Assembly: GCA_017303415.1 (NCBI GenBank)
Contig: JAFLBJ010000001.1
Coordinates: 3,088,553-3,152,552, forward strand
Source: Chitinophagales bacterium
Lineage (GTDB): Bacteria > Bacteroidota > Bacteroidia > Chitinophagales > Chitinophagaceae
Length of the DNA stretch: 64,000 nt
Reading direction: 5' to 3'
Numbering within the stretch: the stretch's first letter is position 1; the number at the start of each line of letters is the position of its first letter. A program made the translations under genes and the position numbers. Positions 26,805 to 36,587 of the stretch are shown one piece after another. Below the pieces are notes generated by a model. That model made no database searches, had not been told where the DNA came from, and saw only the letters and a list, made by a program, of their open reading frames with translations.

Positions 26805-28790
26805 TCAACGGACATCTGCATAGATTATCTGAACGCGCCAATCACTGCGATGGTTGCCTTTGATCTCCCCCCAACCTGACCCAATGGATTGTTTATCAAC
26901 AAATAATGACTGAGAAAATTTGAAACTAAGTTGTATTTTTTTACTGATTTTTCCGGTCAGAACAAGGTAGTACCGAAACTGATTTTCATAAAAGGCGGAT
27001 AGGGATGAAGCGTATAACACATCATTTTCAAATACATATATCCTGGAATCATACCCATCGGTACCTGCCCATTGAAGGCGAAAACTGCCTGACCAGGGCA
27101 CAGAAACAGGTTTCCAGCGGATATCTGCAAAAAGGAGCCCTCCCCGACCCTTCCCGACCTTTACCCATTCCATCCGCTGGCGGTACCAAAGGACAGCCGA
27201 GAAAGGCAAACTGATCTGAAACCGAATTGACTTCTGGCGAACAGCGGTTAACCCGACAGTACCGGGAATGCTCTCCCCATTTTCCCAACGATTCGAGGTC
27301 CGGAACCGGGCCAGGATCTCAGTCCCCCTGCGCGGGGTATGAATAAGCGATGATTGAAACTCATTTCCCACAGAACGCCCGTTCACCTGATACCTGAGCC
27401 AGGGAAAAGAAAAACAATCCAGATAGGTATCTATTATCCATCTATCCCTTGGCCGACCCCGAATAGATATCAATATTCCCTGTTCATTTTGTACCTGGGA
27501 GGCCTGGGTAACAGCCTGGGCCTCCGGAGATATATAACCCGGTGCAATTTTTCGGGCCATCAGGGCAAAGTCCATCTTTTTGTCCGGGCTGAAAAGCAAT
27601 CCAGCCAAAATTGCCGGTTTCCCGGTATGGCATACAGCGCTCTCTGCAAAAAAATGAATGCTCCTCAGGGATCCACTCAGGTCGAGGCTCACAGCAGTCC
27701 CCTTTTTTCCCCGAAAAGCATAGAGCCGGTAGAGAGCCGCATTGGGTTCTATTGGAATGGAATACATAAAGGTGTTGGCATTGGCAGATACCTGCCACTC
27801 TTTTTTGCGCCAGCGAACCGTTCCCCCACCCGCCCATCGTTGCAATACATTTCTACCCTCGATCTCTGTCACCGTGCGATGATAACCCGAGGAAGAGATC
27901 GAGGTCATTATCGTTTCTCCGCTATCATCCTGTTCTTTATTCCCGCTTAAAAACCGATGCGAAAGAAATCCGGTCACCTCATAGGCGCGATTTTGCCAGA
28001 TGAAACCCAACCCCCGATGAAAAAATATTTCGCCCGCTGAAGAATACGAACGCAATACAGTCCCTTGCCGCTTGATGCCTGCCGGATCGCCTCCCTTTCC
28101 AAAACGCATCCCCTGCCATTGCACCAATCCCTGCCCCTGGCTGATGGTGTAATCGCCGATAACCAACAGCTTTATCCGACCCAGGTCGCGGAGTTGGAGA
28201 TGTGCTGAGAAAAATCCTTTTTTTTCTCCAATATCCTTTTCCCAGGTAAACCCAAACTGTATCCGTCCTTGCCATTGAAAACGATAACGATACATTTGGG
28301 CAAACCCGGCGCCGGCATAGGCCTTTTCTTTTATTCCCCGGTTCTTTTCCAATGTCCCGGCCCAACGAATCAATAATCGCTGTTCGCCTTCCTTCTTCCA
28401 ACTGGCGGGTGAGAACTTAATTTTTCGGTTGTTGCTTACTGTTATGAAATGTTTTATTTGACGTAGCCAATCTGCCTCCCAGCCCGGAATTGCCTGCAAT
28501 TCATAAATAGACAGAAAAGGGCCTAATCTTTTTCGGTAATCGAGCAGGTTTCTGACCCATTCAAAACGGAATAGTCCGGAGCCTAACAAGTCAGCTTCCC
28601 CGGCTGTATTCAAATCCAGCACCTGCTCAGCCGTCTCCCATTCCATACTCGTGGTTTCCTCTTCTCCACCAGAGAGGATTGTTTCCATCATTTGTTCATT
28701 CCCGGATTGTTCCACCGGATCCTGCCCATATAAGCAGATATTAAAAAAGAAAAGAGCAGAGGCGGCCAAAATGTTAACTGCCTTTTTCAT
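26805..28790 (-). CDS. Exported helix-hairpin-helix protein with predicted outer-membrane barrel
   Basis: A 661-residue protein of a type common in Bacteroidota but not characterised to my knowledge. A signal peptide (about 1-23, ending near YGQ) is followed by an acidic linker and a ComEA-like helix-hairpin-helix region (about 57-117: VLDLNTAGEADLL, LLDYRKRLGPFLSIYELQAIPGW). The remaining ~540 residues alternate like amphipathic beta-strands with many Trp/Tyr/Arg (for example FQWQGRIQFGFTWEKD), consistent with a beta-barrel. The start at 28790 was chosen over 28862 because it begins the signal peptide. It starts one base after the stop of the upstream barrel gene, so the pair is translationally linked. 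A DNA-binding or uptake role is only inferred from the HhH fold. Confidence 0.8.
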   Translation of the reverse strand: MKKAVNILAASALFFFNICLYGQDPVEQSGNEQMMETILSGGEEETTSMEWETAEQVLDLNTAGEADLLGSGLFRFEWVRNLLDYRKRLGPFLSIYELQAIPGWEADWLRQIKHFITVSNNRKIKFSPASWKKEGEQRLLIRWAGTLEKNRGIKEKAYAGAGFAQMYRYRFQWQGRIQFGFTWEKDIGEKKGFFSAHLQLRDLGRIKLLVIGDYTISQGQGLVQWQGMRFGKGGDPAGIKRQGTVLRSYSSAGEIFFHRGLGFIWQNRAYEVTGFLSHRFLSGNKEQDDSGETIMTSISSSGYHRTVTEIEGRNVLQRWAGGGTVRWRKKEWQVSANANTFMYSIPIEPNAALYRLYAFRGKKGTAVSLDLSGSLRSIHFFAESAVCHTGKPAILAGLLFSPDKKMDFALMARKIAPGYISPEAQAVTQASQVQNEQGILISIRGRPRDRWIIDTYLDCFSFPWLRYQVNGRSVGNEFQSSLIHTPRRGTEILARFRTSNRWENGESIPGTVGLTAVRQKSIRFQISLPFSAVLWYRQRMEWVKVGKGRGGLLFADIRWKPVSVPWSGSFRLQWAGTDGYDSRIYVFENDVLYASSLSAFYENQFRYYLVLTGKISKKIQLSFKFSQSLFVDKQSIGSGWGEIKGNHRSDWRVQIIYADVR

Positions 28791-28791
28791 G

Positions 28792-29580
28792 TCATTTATT
28801 TTTTGGATTGAGTTGCCATAATATGCCGGGTGTCCAACCGAGGTAGGGATGACATCGCCCATACAGCATGGTTCTCCATTTTTTTACCCTGAACCCGATT
28901 CCCAGGTACCATTGATCGGACGCAGACAGGAAGCCCCATTCCAGATTGATCCGTTCGTGAGGGAAGTATTGGAGGAGAGTATGCAGGTCATCCGGTTGTT
29001 CCTTGTACAACGTATGAACGCCGGACACCGACCATTGTGGACCGGGTGCCCAGCAAATACCGTATTGAGCGGTGTACGACAAAGCATACCCTTTAACCTT
29101 GGCCAATCCGAGTTGAAACCCACTATGAAACTCCTTCCCTATTTGAAACAACCATCCTGTTTTGACAGATACTCCCGAAGCAGGAACTCCATCCATCTTC
29201 CATTGATGAAAATTGAGCCGCATGCCGGCAAAAACTGTTTGCGCCAGAGGCAGGGCAATCGCCAATCCGGGGCTGGTTTCGCCAAATCCAGGATAGCCGG
29301 AATGGTTTAAAAAGACCCCGGCTTTTGCCCCTGATAAGGGAAAGACCAATCCCAGCGAATGCAAGCCCAGTTCTTTCAGTCCAAAAGGGATCTCGGAAAA
29401 AACGGATATTCCATTGGCACCGGGATGAAGCATGGAAGCCGGATGCTGAATATTTGCCATACCCCCGGATGGATGCTGTCCATACGCGGCAGGCAAACCA
29501 TAGTACGGTTCGCGGGGATGGGGCGGTTCCTGCGCCAGGACAGGCATGGAAAAAAGGAGAAAAAAAAGGATACAGATCAT
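28792..29580 (-). CDS. Outer-membrane beta-barrel protein, PorV/FadL-like
   Basis: A 262-residue protein with a signal peptide (MICILFFLLFSMPVLAQ) and a mature part that looks like a small outer-membrane barrel of the PorV/PorQ/FadL kind: GGMANIQHPASMLHPGANGISVFSEIPFGLKELG, then GLVFPLSGAKAGVFLNHSGYPGFGE. The resemblance is to the family's general layout only, and I would not assign a gene name. The frame runs on to 29667, but 29580 begins the signal peptide. It lies immediately upstream of the helix-hairpin-helix barrel gene and is divergent from folD. Confidence 0.7.
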   Translation of the reverse strand: MICILFFLLFSMPVLAQEPPHPREPYYGLPAAYGQHPSGGMANIQHPASMLHPGANGISVFSEIPFGLKELGLHSLGLVFPLSGAKAGVFLNHSGYPGFGETSPGLAIALPLAQTVFAGMRLNFHQWKMDGVPASGVSVKTGWLFQIGKEFHSGFQLGLAKVKGYALSYTAQYGICWAPGPQWSVSGVHTLYKEQPDDLHTLLQYFPHERINLEWGFLSASDQWYLGIGFRVKKWRTMLYGRCHPYLGWTPGILWQLNPKNK

Positions 29581-29649
29581 GGGTGCATATTTTCGGGATA
29601 AGAAATGGTGAAAGCAAGCTAATTTTTTTTGTCTCGCGGGGGAAGCCCC

Positions 29650-29657
29650 TACCTTTG
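29650..29657 (+). promoter_or_regulatory. Bacteroidota -7 box for folD
   Basis: TACCTTTG matches TAnnTTTG exactly and ends 4 bases before the folD ATG at 29662. It therefore also argues against the longer open frame beginning at 29629. Confidence 0.65.
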
Positions 29658-29661
29658 CGCC

Positions 29662-30537
29662 ATGCAAATTTTAGATGGGAAAAAGGCGGCCCAGGCGATC
29701 CGCGATGAGTTGAAATTAGAGGTGGCTCAACTGGTTTCGGAGGGGAGGAAAATACCCCACCTGGCGGCCATCCTGGTAGGAAATAACGGTGCCAGCGAAA
29801 CCTATGTGGCTTCGAAAGTAAAATCCTGTGCCGAGGTGGGATTTAAATCCACCCTGATCCGGTTTGAAGATTCGATATCAGAGAATAAGTTGCTGGACAA
29901 GATCGAAGAATTGAACAACGACCCGGATGTAGATGGTATCCTGGTCCAGCTTCCGCTGCCCGGGCATATTTCGGAAGAAAAGGTGATCAATACCATCGAC
30001 CCTGAAAAGGATGTGGATGGTTTTCACCCGGTGAATGTAGGACGGATGGTGCAAGGACTTCCCTCATTTGTTTCGGCCACGCCATATGGCATCATGCTTC
30101 TGCTGAAACATTATAAACTGGATACAAAAGGGCTCCATGCCGTAGTGATCGGCCGCAGCAATATTGTCGGCCGCCCCATGAGTATCCTGTTAAGTGGGAA
30201 TACACAACCGGGAAACTGTACAGTCACCCTTTGTCATTCCCAAACAAAGAACCTGAATGAGATTTGTCAAAGTGCTGATATTATCATTGCCGCTTTAGGA
30301 CGTCCCGCTTTTGTTAAAGAAGATATGGTAAAGCAAGGGGCCATCGTGGTGGATGTAGGCATTACCCGGGTTGATGATCCTGCCAAGAAATCTGGATTCC
30401 GACTGGTGGGTGATGTGGATTTTGACAGTGTCGCTCCAAAATGTAGTTATATCACACCCGTTCCGGGAGGCGTAGGACCTATGACGATTGCTGCCCTGTT
30501 GCGGAATACATATAGGGCCTGCACAACTAAGAATTGA
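29662..30537 (+). CDS. folD: Methylenetetrahydrofolate dehydrogenase/cyclohydrolase
   Basis: A 291-residue bifunctional FolD, interconverting 5,10-methylene- and 10-formyl-tetrahydrofolate with NADP. Signatures: the catalytic lysine in YVASKVKSC, the [10 protein letters not shown] loop ([13 protein letters not shown]), and the nucleotide site [16 protein letters not shown], ending [19 protein letters not shown]. Start chosen at [10 protein letters not shown], since that begins the conserved domain and lies just after a promoter box. It is followed by AT-rich and AGCTAAT repeat arrays before queE. Confidence 0.97.
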   Translation: MQILDGKKAAQAIRDELKLEVAQLVSEGRKIPHLAAILVGNNGASETYVASKVKSCAEVGFKSTLIRFEDSISENKLLDKIEELNNDPDVDGILVQLPLPGHISEEKVINTIDPEKDVDGFHPVNVGRMVQGLPSFVSATPYGIMLLLKHYKLDTKGLHAVVIGRSNIVGRPMSILLSGNTQPGNCTVTLCHSQTKNLNEICQSADIIIAALGRPAFVKEDMVKQGAIVVDVGITRVDDPAKKSGFRLVGDVDFDSVAPKCSYITPVPGGVGPMTIAALLRNTYRACTTKN

Positions 30538-30539
30538 CC

Positions 30540-30581
30540 AGGATTTAAAGATTAAAGGATTTATATAATTAAAGGATTTAT
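30540..30581. repeat. AT-rich repeat, GGATTTA-like units
   Basis: Loose 7-bp-like repetition of AGGATTT and AAAGATT units directly after the folD stop. It is next to the AGCTAAT array at 30595-30622, so two different families share one junction. Confidence 0.5.
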
Positions 30582-30594
30582 TGGAAGAACTGGA

Positions 30595-30622
30595 AGCTAA
30601 TAGCTAATAGCCAGCAGCTAAT
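30595..30622. repeat. Heptad array, AGCTAAT family
   Basis: Four consecutive 7-bp units: AGCTAAT twice, then AGCCAGC, then AGCTAAT again. It lies 36 bases before queE. Confidence 0.85.
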
Positions 30623-30657
30623 ACCTTCTTCCTCCACCAGGAAATCACAAAAACACG

Positions 30658-31254
30658 ATGCAGCTCCCCGTCATGGAACATTTTTATACGATTCAGGGTG
30701 AAGGTTTTCACCAGGGAAGGGCTGCGTATTTTGTCCGGCTGGGAGGGTGTGATGTCGGGTGTACCTGGTGTGATGTAAAAGACAGTTGGGATGCGGATAA
30801 ACACCCAATGACCGTCCTGGAGGAACTGGTAAAGACGATACGCAATACACCGGCAAAAATTGTCGTGGTAACCGGAGGAGAGCCGTTGATGCATGATCTG
30901 CGGGTGTTCACCTCTCTGCTTCATGCCGCCGGGCTAAAAACCCATATTGAAACATCCGGCGCCCATCCCCTGAGCGGACAATGGGATTGGATCTGCCTGT
31001 CGCCAAAAAAATTCAAAGCCCCTTTGCCGGAGATACTTCCCCACGCCAATGAATTAAAAGTGGTGGTATTTAATAAGTCAGATTTTGACTGGGCCGAAAA
31101 ATATGCCGCGCAAGTACCCGCTGATTGCAAATGCTATCTCCAACCCGAATGGGATAAGGCCACTGCCATGACCCCACTGATCGTGGAGTACATTAAAGCC
31201 CATCCACAATGGGAACTGAGCCTGCAGATCCACAAATACATCCAGGTACCCTGA
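30658..31254 (+). CDS. queE: 7-carboxy-7-deazaguanine synthase
   Basis: A 198-residue radical SAM enzyme that turns 6-carboxytetrahydropterin into 7-carboxy-7-deazaguanine in queuosine/deazapurine synthesis. The cluster-binding cysteines are C31, C35 and C38 (CDVGCTWC). The substrate region HFYTIQGEGFHQGRAAYFVRL precedes them, and the SAM-binding VVTGGEPLMH follows. Length fits the compact QueE type. Its partners upstream in the pathway, folE and two queD-family genes, are at 58.6-60.4 kb. No queC or queF is seen in the window. Confidence 0.95.
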   Translation: MQLPVMEHFYTIQGEGFHQGRAAYFVRLGGCDVGCTWCDVKDSWDADKHPMTVLEELVKTIRNTPAKIVVVTGGEPLMHDLRVFTSLLHAAGLKTHIETSGAHPLSGQWDWICLSPKKFKAPLPEILPHANELKVVVFNKSDFDWAEKYAAQVPADCKCYLQPEWDKATAMTPLIVEYIKAHPQWELSLQIHKYIQVP

Positions 31255-31336
31255 ATCCCACCGGTGATTTCAGGTATTAGCCAGACAAAGTATCAGGTTT
31301 TAACACGACTTACTTTCAAAAGGGACAATTTTTGAA

Positions 31337-31344
31337 TAGTTTCG
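31337..31344 (+). promoter_or_regulatory. Near-consensus -7 box for the PorE-like gene
   Basis: TAGTTTCG, one mismatch from TAnnTTTG, 18 bases before the ATG. Confidence 0.35.
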
Positions 31345-31362
31345 TCTTCTGAATCCGGTATA

Positions 31363-33282
31363 ATGAAAAGAATCCTTTGCCATATCCTCTTTCTTGTCTT
31401 CTTTGTTTCCTGCGCTGCGCAAAAAAAAGGAAAACAAAAACAGCCCCCCGTTCCTGCCTACGATCAATTATATGCAGAGGGCCTAGCCCGGGCACAGTCG
31501 GGAAAATTCAATGAAGCCATTCCCTATTTTGAACAGGTGATCGCCATTGATTCCAATTTTACCAATGCCTATCTTTCGTTGGCCGGTGTTTACAGCCAGC
31601 AAAAGAATTATGCGAAAGCCAATGAGTATTATGCCAGGGGCATCCAGAAAGATACCAGCCGGTATAGTTTATATTATCTTCCCTATTCGATCAATTTAGC
31701 CGGCGCCGGACGTTTTGATGAGGCGCTGGATGCCGTGACCAATTATTTATCCAACCCTCGTCTGGGTGAGAATAGCCGTAAGGCGGGAGAATACCGGCAA
31801 AAGAGTTATGATTTTGCGGTTGACCAATCCCGTAAGTTTCCACCTGCAGGTTTTCATTTTACACCGGTGAATGCCGGACCCGGGATCAATACCACGGAAG
31901 CGGAATATTTTCCTTCCCTGACCATTGATGGACAAGAATTGGTCTTTACCCGCCGGGTGAATAATTCAAATGAAGACTTTTATTCCAGTCGAAAAATGGA
32001 TACCACCTGGGGTGCATCTACTGCATTACCCGGAGAGGTGAATACCCCACAAAATGAGGGGGCGCAAATGATCTCACTCGATGGACAATGGCTGGTTTTC
32101 ACCGGATGCTCCAGACCGGATGGGTGGGGCAGTTGTGATATTTATATTTCCTATCTCACTCCGACTGGATGGAGTGAGGCGATCAATCTGGGAGGACGTG
32201 TCAATTCGGATCAATGGGATTCTCAGCCTTGTTTATCTCCCGATAAACGAGAACTGTATTTTGCCAGTCGACGTTTTGGCGGATTTGGCGGAAGTGATCT
32301 ATATGTGTGCAAAATACAACCCGATGGCACCTGGGGAAGCCCGGAAAACCTTGGACCGGAGATCAATACTCCCGGTGACGAATCAACCCCCTTCCTGCAT
32401 GCAGACAACCAGACACTTTACTTTACATCCAACGGATTACCCGGATATGGCGAAGATGATATCTACCTGGCAAGGCGGGGACCAAAAGGTGTTTGGAGTG
32501 TTCCGGTAAACCTTGGTTACCCGATCAACACGATCGACAAGGAAGGTTCTCTATTCATTGCGCCGGATGCCCGTACTGCCTATTTCACCAGTGACCGGGT
32601 GGAGGGGTATGGCGCCCTGGACATTTATTGGTTCACTCTTCCAGAACAGGTAAGGCCTTACCAGACGCTTTGGGTAAAGGGTACGGTCACGGATGAAAAG
32701 ACAGGCAAAGTACTTCCTTCATTTGTAGAACTGATTGATCTTTCAACCAAACAAATGGTATCGCGTATTCAAACCAATGAAAAAGGCAATTACCTGATCA
32801 CCCTTCCGGTTGGCAAGGATTATGCCTTCAACGTAAACAGAAAGGGTTATTTGTTTTACAGCGATAATTTTTTCCTGAAGGAAAATGAGCGAGATACGGC
32901 GTATGAAAAAAATATCAAGCTTCGTCCTATAGAGAAGGATGCTGTACTGGTATTACGCAATGTATTTTTTGATGTAAATAAATTTGACCTGCGTACAGAA
33001 TCCCAATCTGAATTGGACAAACTGGCAAGTCTGCTCAAAGACAATCCGGGTTTGACCATTCAAATCAATGGACATACGGATGCAGTGGGCAATGCCGCTG
33101 CCAACCAGAAACTATCCGAGAACAGGGCTGCCTCCGTCGTCCGTTATCTGGTAGAACAAGGGATTGCGGCGACCCGTTTAAGTTATAAGGGATATGGCGC
33201 CACCCAACCCATTGCTTCCAATGATACCGAAGAAGGCAGGGCCTTGAACCGTCGTACTGAAATGAAAGTTGTTCGTCAGTAA
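31363..33282 (+). CDS. PorE-like OmpA lipoprotein (TPR, WD40-like propeller, CRD, OmpA)
   Basis: A 639-residue lipoprotein (lipobox FVSC) with the four-part layout of PorE of the type IX secretion system. TPR repeats lie at about 30-150 (YAEGLARAQSGKFNEAIPYFEQVI). A PD40/WD40-like propeller spans about 185-430 (repeated PSLTIDGQELVFTRR, SPDKRELYFASRR, APDARTAYFTSDR). A carboxypeptidase-regulatory-like domain covers about 435-510. The C-terminal OmpA domain (about 525-639) has INGHTDAVGN and NRRTEMKV, which bind peptidoglycan. Such proteins anchor the secretion machinery to the cell wall. The OmpA-like C-terminal family is broad, so PorE itself is likely but not proven. The stop overlaps the dprA start (TAATG). 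Confidence 0.85.
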   Translation: MKRILCHILFLVFFVSCAAQKKGKQKQPPVPAYDQLYAEGLARAQSGKFNEAIPYFEQVIAIDSNFTNAYLSLAGVYSQQKNYAKANEYYARGIQKDTSRYSLYYLPYSINLAGAGRFDEALDAVTNYLSNPRLGENSRKAGEYRQKSYDFAVDQSRKFPPAGFHFTPVNAGPGINTTEAEYFPSLTIDGQELVFTRRVNNSNEDFYSSRKMDTTWGASTALPGEVNTPQNEGAQMISLDGQWLVFTGCSRPDGWGSCDIYISYLTPTGWSEAINLGGRVNSDQWDSQPCLSPDKRELYFASRRFGGFGGSDLYVCKIQPDGTWGSPENLGPEINTPGDESTPFLHADNQTLYFTSNGLPGYGEDDIYLARRGPKGVWSVPVNLGYPINTIDKEGSLFIAPDARTAYFTSDRVEGYGALDIYWFTLPEQVRPYQTLWVKGTVTDEKTGKVLPSFVELIDLSTKQMVSRIQTNEKGNYLITLPVGKDYAFNVNRKGYLFYSDNFFLKENERDTAYEKNIKLRPIEKDAVLVLRNVFFDVNKFDLRTESQSELDKLASLLKDNPGLTIQINGHTDAVGNAAANQKLSENRAASVVRYLVEQGIAATRLSYKGYGATQPIASNDTEEGRALNRRTEMKVVRQ

Positions 33283-34385
33283 TGAAGGAGGATCTTCTTT
33301 ATCAACTGGCACTGACGGAAGTTCCCCAGGTGGGAGCGGTACATGCGCGTTTATTGGTACAGGAATTTGGTTCGGCCAAGGCTGTATTTCAGGCTCCTCG
33401 TCGTTTATTGGAAAAAAAAGAAGGGATCGGTTCCCTCCGGGCAAAATATATCAAGGCCTTTCAAAATTTTTCGATGGCGGAAAAAGAGATCCGCTATATG
33501 GAAAAATTCCAGATCCATGCGCATTTCATCAATGATCCGGGTTATCCGCGCAGACTTCTTCATTGTTATGATGCCCCGCTGATTTTGTTTCAAAAAGGAA
33601 AAGCGGACCTCAATCCAGCCAGGGCCCTTTCGGTCATAGGTACCCGTTCCCATACAGATTACGGAAAAAAGATTACGGAAAAACTGATCGCCGATCTGGT
33701 GCCCTTGGATGTACAGGTGATCAGTGGTATGGCCCATGGAATAGATGGTATTGCCCACCACGCGGCTTGTCGTCATTCACTTTCCACCCTTGGCGTTCTG
33801 GCACACGGACTCGATCAGATCTATCCGCCCGCACATGAAAGATTAGCCCGGGAAATGGTTCAATCCAATGGGGCCCTGCTTACTGAATTTCGCAGCGGGG
33901 TAGCACCCGATAAGCATCATTTCCCCACCCGAAACCGGATCGTAGCCGGAATGGCAGATGCTACGGTGGTGATTGAAACCGGTGAGCGGGGCGGAAGTAT
34001 CATCACCGCTGAATTGGCCAATGGATACAATCGGGATGTGTTTGCATTTCCCGGAAAAACAAGCGATCCAAAAAGCGCGGGTTGCCTGAAACTGATCATC
34101 AAAAACAAAGCCGCGCTAATCACCTGTGCCAACGATCTGATCGAAGCAATGGGCTGGATGGAAAAAAGAGCAGCCCCTGCCCTCCCCCAGCGACTCCTTT
34201 TCCCTGAATTAAGTCCTTTGGAAAAAAATATCCTGGACACACTTACCCATCATCAACCTCTTCATATTGATGAATTATATCATTTTTGCCAAAGTCCCAA
34301 CAGTGCCCTCGCAGGGGCTTTACTCAACCTGGAATTGAATAACCTCGTTCATTCCCTACCAGGTAAGCAGTACCGTTTACTTTAA
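33282..34385 (+). CDS. dprA: DNA-processing protein DprA
   Basis: A 367-residue DprA/Smf protein, which loads RecA on incoming single-stranded DNA during transformation. An N-terminal helix-hairpin-helix-like region is followed by the Rossmann-like DprA core (about 105-300) with SVIGTRSHTDYGKKI, VISGMAHGIDGIAHHAA and the LVVE-like VVIETGERGGSIITAELA, then FPGKTSDPKSAGC. A C-terminal winged-helix (DprA_WH, about 310-367) ends the protein. It overlaps the porE-like stop by one base, so it is translated from the same message. Confidence 0.95.
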   Translation: MKEDLLYQLALTEVPQVGAVHARLLVQEFGSAKAVFQAPRRLLEKKEGIGSLRAKYIKAFQNFSMAEKEIRYMEKFQIHAHFINDPGYPRRLLHCYDAPLILFQKGKADLNPARALSVIGTRSHTDYGKKITEKLIADLVPLDVQVISGMAHGIDGIAHHAACRHSLSTLGVLAHGLDQIYPPAHERLAREMVQSNGALLTEFRSGVAPDKHHFPTRNRIVAGMADATVVIETGERGGSIITAELANGYNRDVFAFPGKTSDPKSAGCLKLIIKNKAALITCANDLIEAMGWMEKRAAPALPQRLLFPELSPLEKNILDTLTHHQPLHIDELYHFCQSPNSALAGALLNLELNNLVHSLPGKQYRLL

Positions 34386-34398
34386 GCAACGGAATGAC

Positions 34399-34406
34399 TA
34401 TTTTTG
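34399..34406 (+). promoter_or_regulatory. Bacteroidota -7 box for the first CTD protein
   Basis: TATTTTTG matches the consensus exactly. It lies inside the longer open frame that begins at 34394 and so supports the start at 34445. Confidence 0.65.
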
Positions 34407-34444
34407 TTGTCTTGGATAACTCCAGGCCAACCCTGAAACGGATC

Positions 34445-36475
34445 ATGAGAAGCACCTACGCGTTGATCATCACTATATTATTCCTTACTCCCTATTTGAA
34501 AAGTGGGGGGCAGGCCTGTACCACGCTGGGGCAAACCCCTTCTACGGCATTTCCGGTTTGCGGAACCTCTGTTTTTACCCAATCCACGGTTCCGATCTGT
34601 GCCACAAATGACATTTTTGTTCCGGGCTGTTCGGGTACGGGTGGTGCCAACTATCAAAACAAAAACCCCTTCTTTTATCGTTTTACCTGTTATACTGCCG
34701 GAACATTGGGGTTTCTGATCACCCCATTGGCCAATCAGGAAGACTATGATTGGCAGCTCTATGATATCACGGGTCGTGACCCCAATGAGATCTTTACCAA
34801 TAATAGCCTGGTTGTAACCGGGAACTGGTCGGGTTCCTATGGTGTAACTGGTGCTTCTGCCAGCGGTGTCAATTTTATTCAATGTGCATCGGTGCCTGCC
34901 GATAATGCGCCTACGTTTGCCCAAATGCCTACTCTTATTGTTGGACATACGTATCTGTTGATGGTAAGCCATTATTCCGACACACAGAGTGGGTATACAT
35001 TACAGTTCGCCGGTGGAACCGCGGTGATCACCGACCCTTTGTTACCACGTGCCACCAATGCCACGATCAGTTGCGATGGAAGAGTTGTGACCCTGAAACT
35101 GAACAAGAAGATCAAGTGCAGCAGTTTGACAGCACCCGGTACTGAATTTATTCTTAATCCCGCTGCCGCTACCGTTATCAGTGCGGTTGGTGATAGCTGT
35201 ACCACCAGTTTCGATGTAGATGAAATCACCATTACACTCTCTGCGACCCTTCCGAATAACAATTATCAATTGATCGTTCGGCCGGGAGCTGATGGCAATA
35301 CTTTATTGGATAATTGTGACCGGGGAATTCCCGATGGGGAAACAATTCCTTTTGTCTATAATCCTCCCATTCCCATTTTTGCCGACAGTATAGGTACACC
35401 CGGCTGTGCCCCCGATAGCCTGCGGCTTTATTTTCCCAAGAAAATTTTCTGCAGCACCATCGCCAATGATGGCAGTGACTTCCTGGTAAGTGGCGGACCG
35501 CAATCGGTGAATGTGATCGGTGCATCGGGACAATGTATTGCCGGTCAAACTGAATTTGTCACCGTGCGCCTTTCTGCACCGCTTGTACAAAACGGCACCT
35601 ACCAGCTCACTTTAAAAGCGGGTGTGGATGGCACGACTATCATTGATGAATGTGGATTGGAACTGCCCCAACAATCCCTGTCGTTCCCCATTGCGGATAC
35701 AGTGAATCCTGAATTCAGCATAACAAATCAATTGGGTTGTCGATTTGATACACTGTTCTTTTCGCATAATGGCACCAATCAGGTGAACCAGTGGACCTGG
35801 ACTATTAACAACCAGGTTTCAACCGGCATCAATGCCGCGGCTATCCTGCCCGCCTTCTCCACCAATACCATCAAACTGGTTGTGGGCAATGGCGTTTGTA
35901 AAGACTCCCTTACCCAGACCCTGGTTTTGGATAATGAAGTGAAAGCCTCCTTTGATATCCCTGTAGATATTTGTCCGGAGGACCTGCTGGAGATCACCAA
36001 CACCAGCACAGGGCTCATCGATTCCTGGCGCTGGGATTTTGGTACCCTGGGAAGCAGTATGCTCCGTGATCCGCTGCCCCTTTCCCTACCAAGAAATCTG
36101 ACAAGGGACACAGACTTTATATTGCGTTTGCTGGCCACCAATAACAGTCTTGGGTGTACCGATACTGCTTCCAAGACCATTCGGGTATTTGATAATTGCC
36201 TCATCGCTGTACCTACCGCTTTTACACCCAATGGAGATGGATTGAATGATTATCTCTACCCCAATAATGCCATCAAGGCCGTTGACCTGTATTTTGCCAT
36301 TTATAACCGATGGGGACAGCTTGTATTTCAAACCCGTAACTGGCAGGAGAAATGGGATGGCACCGTCAAAGGCATCCCCCAGGGCTCAGGCACCTATGTC
36401 TGGATGCTTCAATACACCCACCGTGATTCTGGCCAAAAAGTTTTTGAAAAAGGGATTTCGGTCCTGATCCGCTAA
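34445..36475 (+). CDS. Large secreted protein with type-B (gliding) C-terminal domain
   Basis: A 676-residue exported protein with a signal peptide ending near SGGQA. The middle has repeated domains of about 100-120 residues with paired cysteines (VTLKLNKKIKCSSL..., LRLYFPKKIFCSTI), each followed by a LPNNNYQL/VQNGTYQL strand, so at least two related beta domains occur in tandem. A PKD-like part (SWRWDFG) follows. The end (about 590-676) is the gliding-motility-associated type-B CTD: VPTAFTPNGDGLNDYL, FAIYNRWGQLVFQT, GTYVWMLQY. This domain directs export through the type IX system and binding at the surface. Ligand unknown. Confidence 0.9.
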   Translation: MRSTYALIITILFLTPYLKSGGQACTTLGQTPSTAFPVCGTSVFTQSTVPICATNDIFVPGCSGTGGANYQNKNPFFYRFTCYTAGTLGFLITPLANQEDYDWQLYDITGRDPNEIFTNNSLVVTGNWSGSYGVTGASASGVNFIQCASVPADNAPTFAQMPTLIVGHTYLLMVSHYSDTQSGYTLQFAGGTAVITDPLLPRATNATISCDGRVVTLKLNKKIKCSSLTAPGTEFILNPAAATVISAVGDSCTTSFDVDEITITLSATLPNNNYQLIVRPGADGNTLLDNCDRGIPDGETIPFVYNPPIPIFADSIGTPGCAPDSLRLYFPKKIFCSTIANDGSDFLVSGGPQSVNVIGASGQCIAGQTEFVTVRLSAPLVQNGTYQLTLKAGVDGTTIIDECGLELPQQSLSFPIADTVNPEFSITNQLGCRFDTLFFSHNGTNQVNQWTWTINNQVSTGINAAAILPAFSTNTIKLVVGNGVCKDSLTQTLVLDNEVKASFDIPVDICPEDLLEITNTSTGLIDSWRWDFGTLGSSMLRDPLPLSLPRNLTRDTDFILRLLATNNSLGCTDTASKTIRVFDNCLIAVPTAFTPNGDGLNDYLYPNNAIKAVDLYFAIYNRWGQLVFQTRNWQEKWDGTVKGIPQGSGTYVWMLQYTHRDSGQKVFEKGISVLIR

Positions 36476-36576
36476 AAGCATCACCAAAAATTAACCTGCA
36501 CAGACTTATCCTTTTTCGTCCTCCGGATTTCAATACGGTTGATCCAAAAATCCCCATAAATCAAGGTCAAACGTAT

Positions 36577-36584
36577 TATCTTTG
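36577..36584 (+). promoter_or_regulatory. Bacteroidota -7 box for guaB
   Basis: TATCTTTG matches TAnnTTTG exactly and ends 3 bases before the ATG at 36588, implying a leaderless or almost leaderless message. Confidence 0.65.
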
Positions 36585-36587
36585 CAC

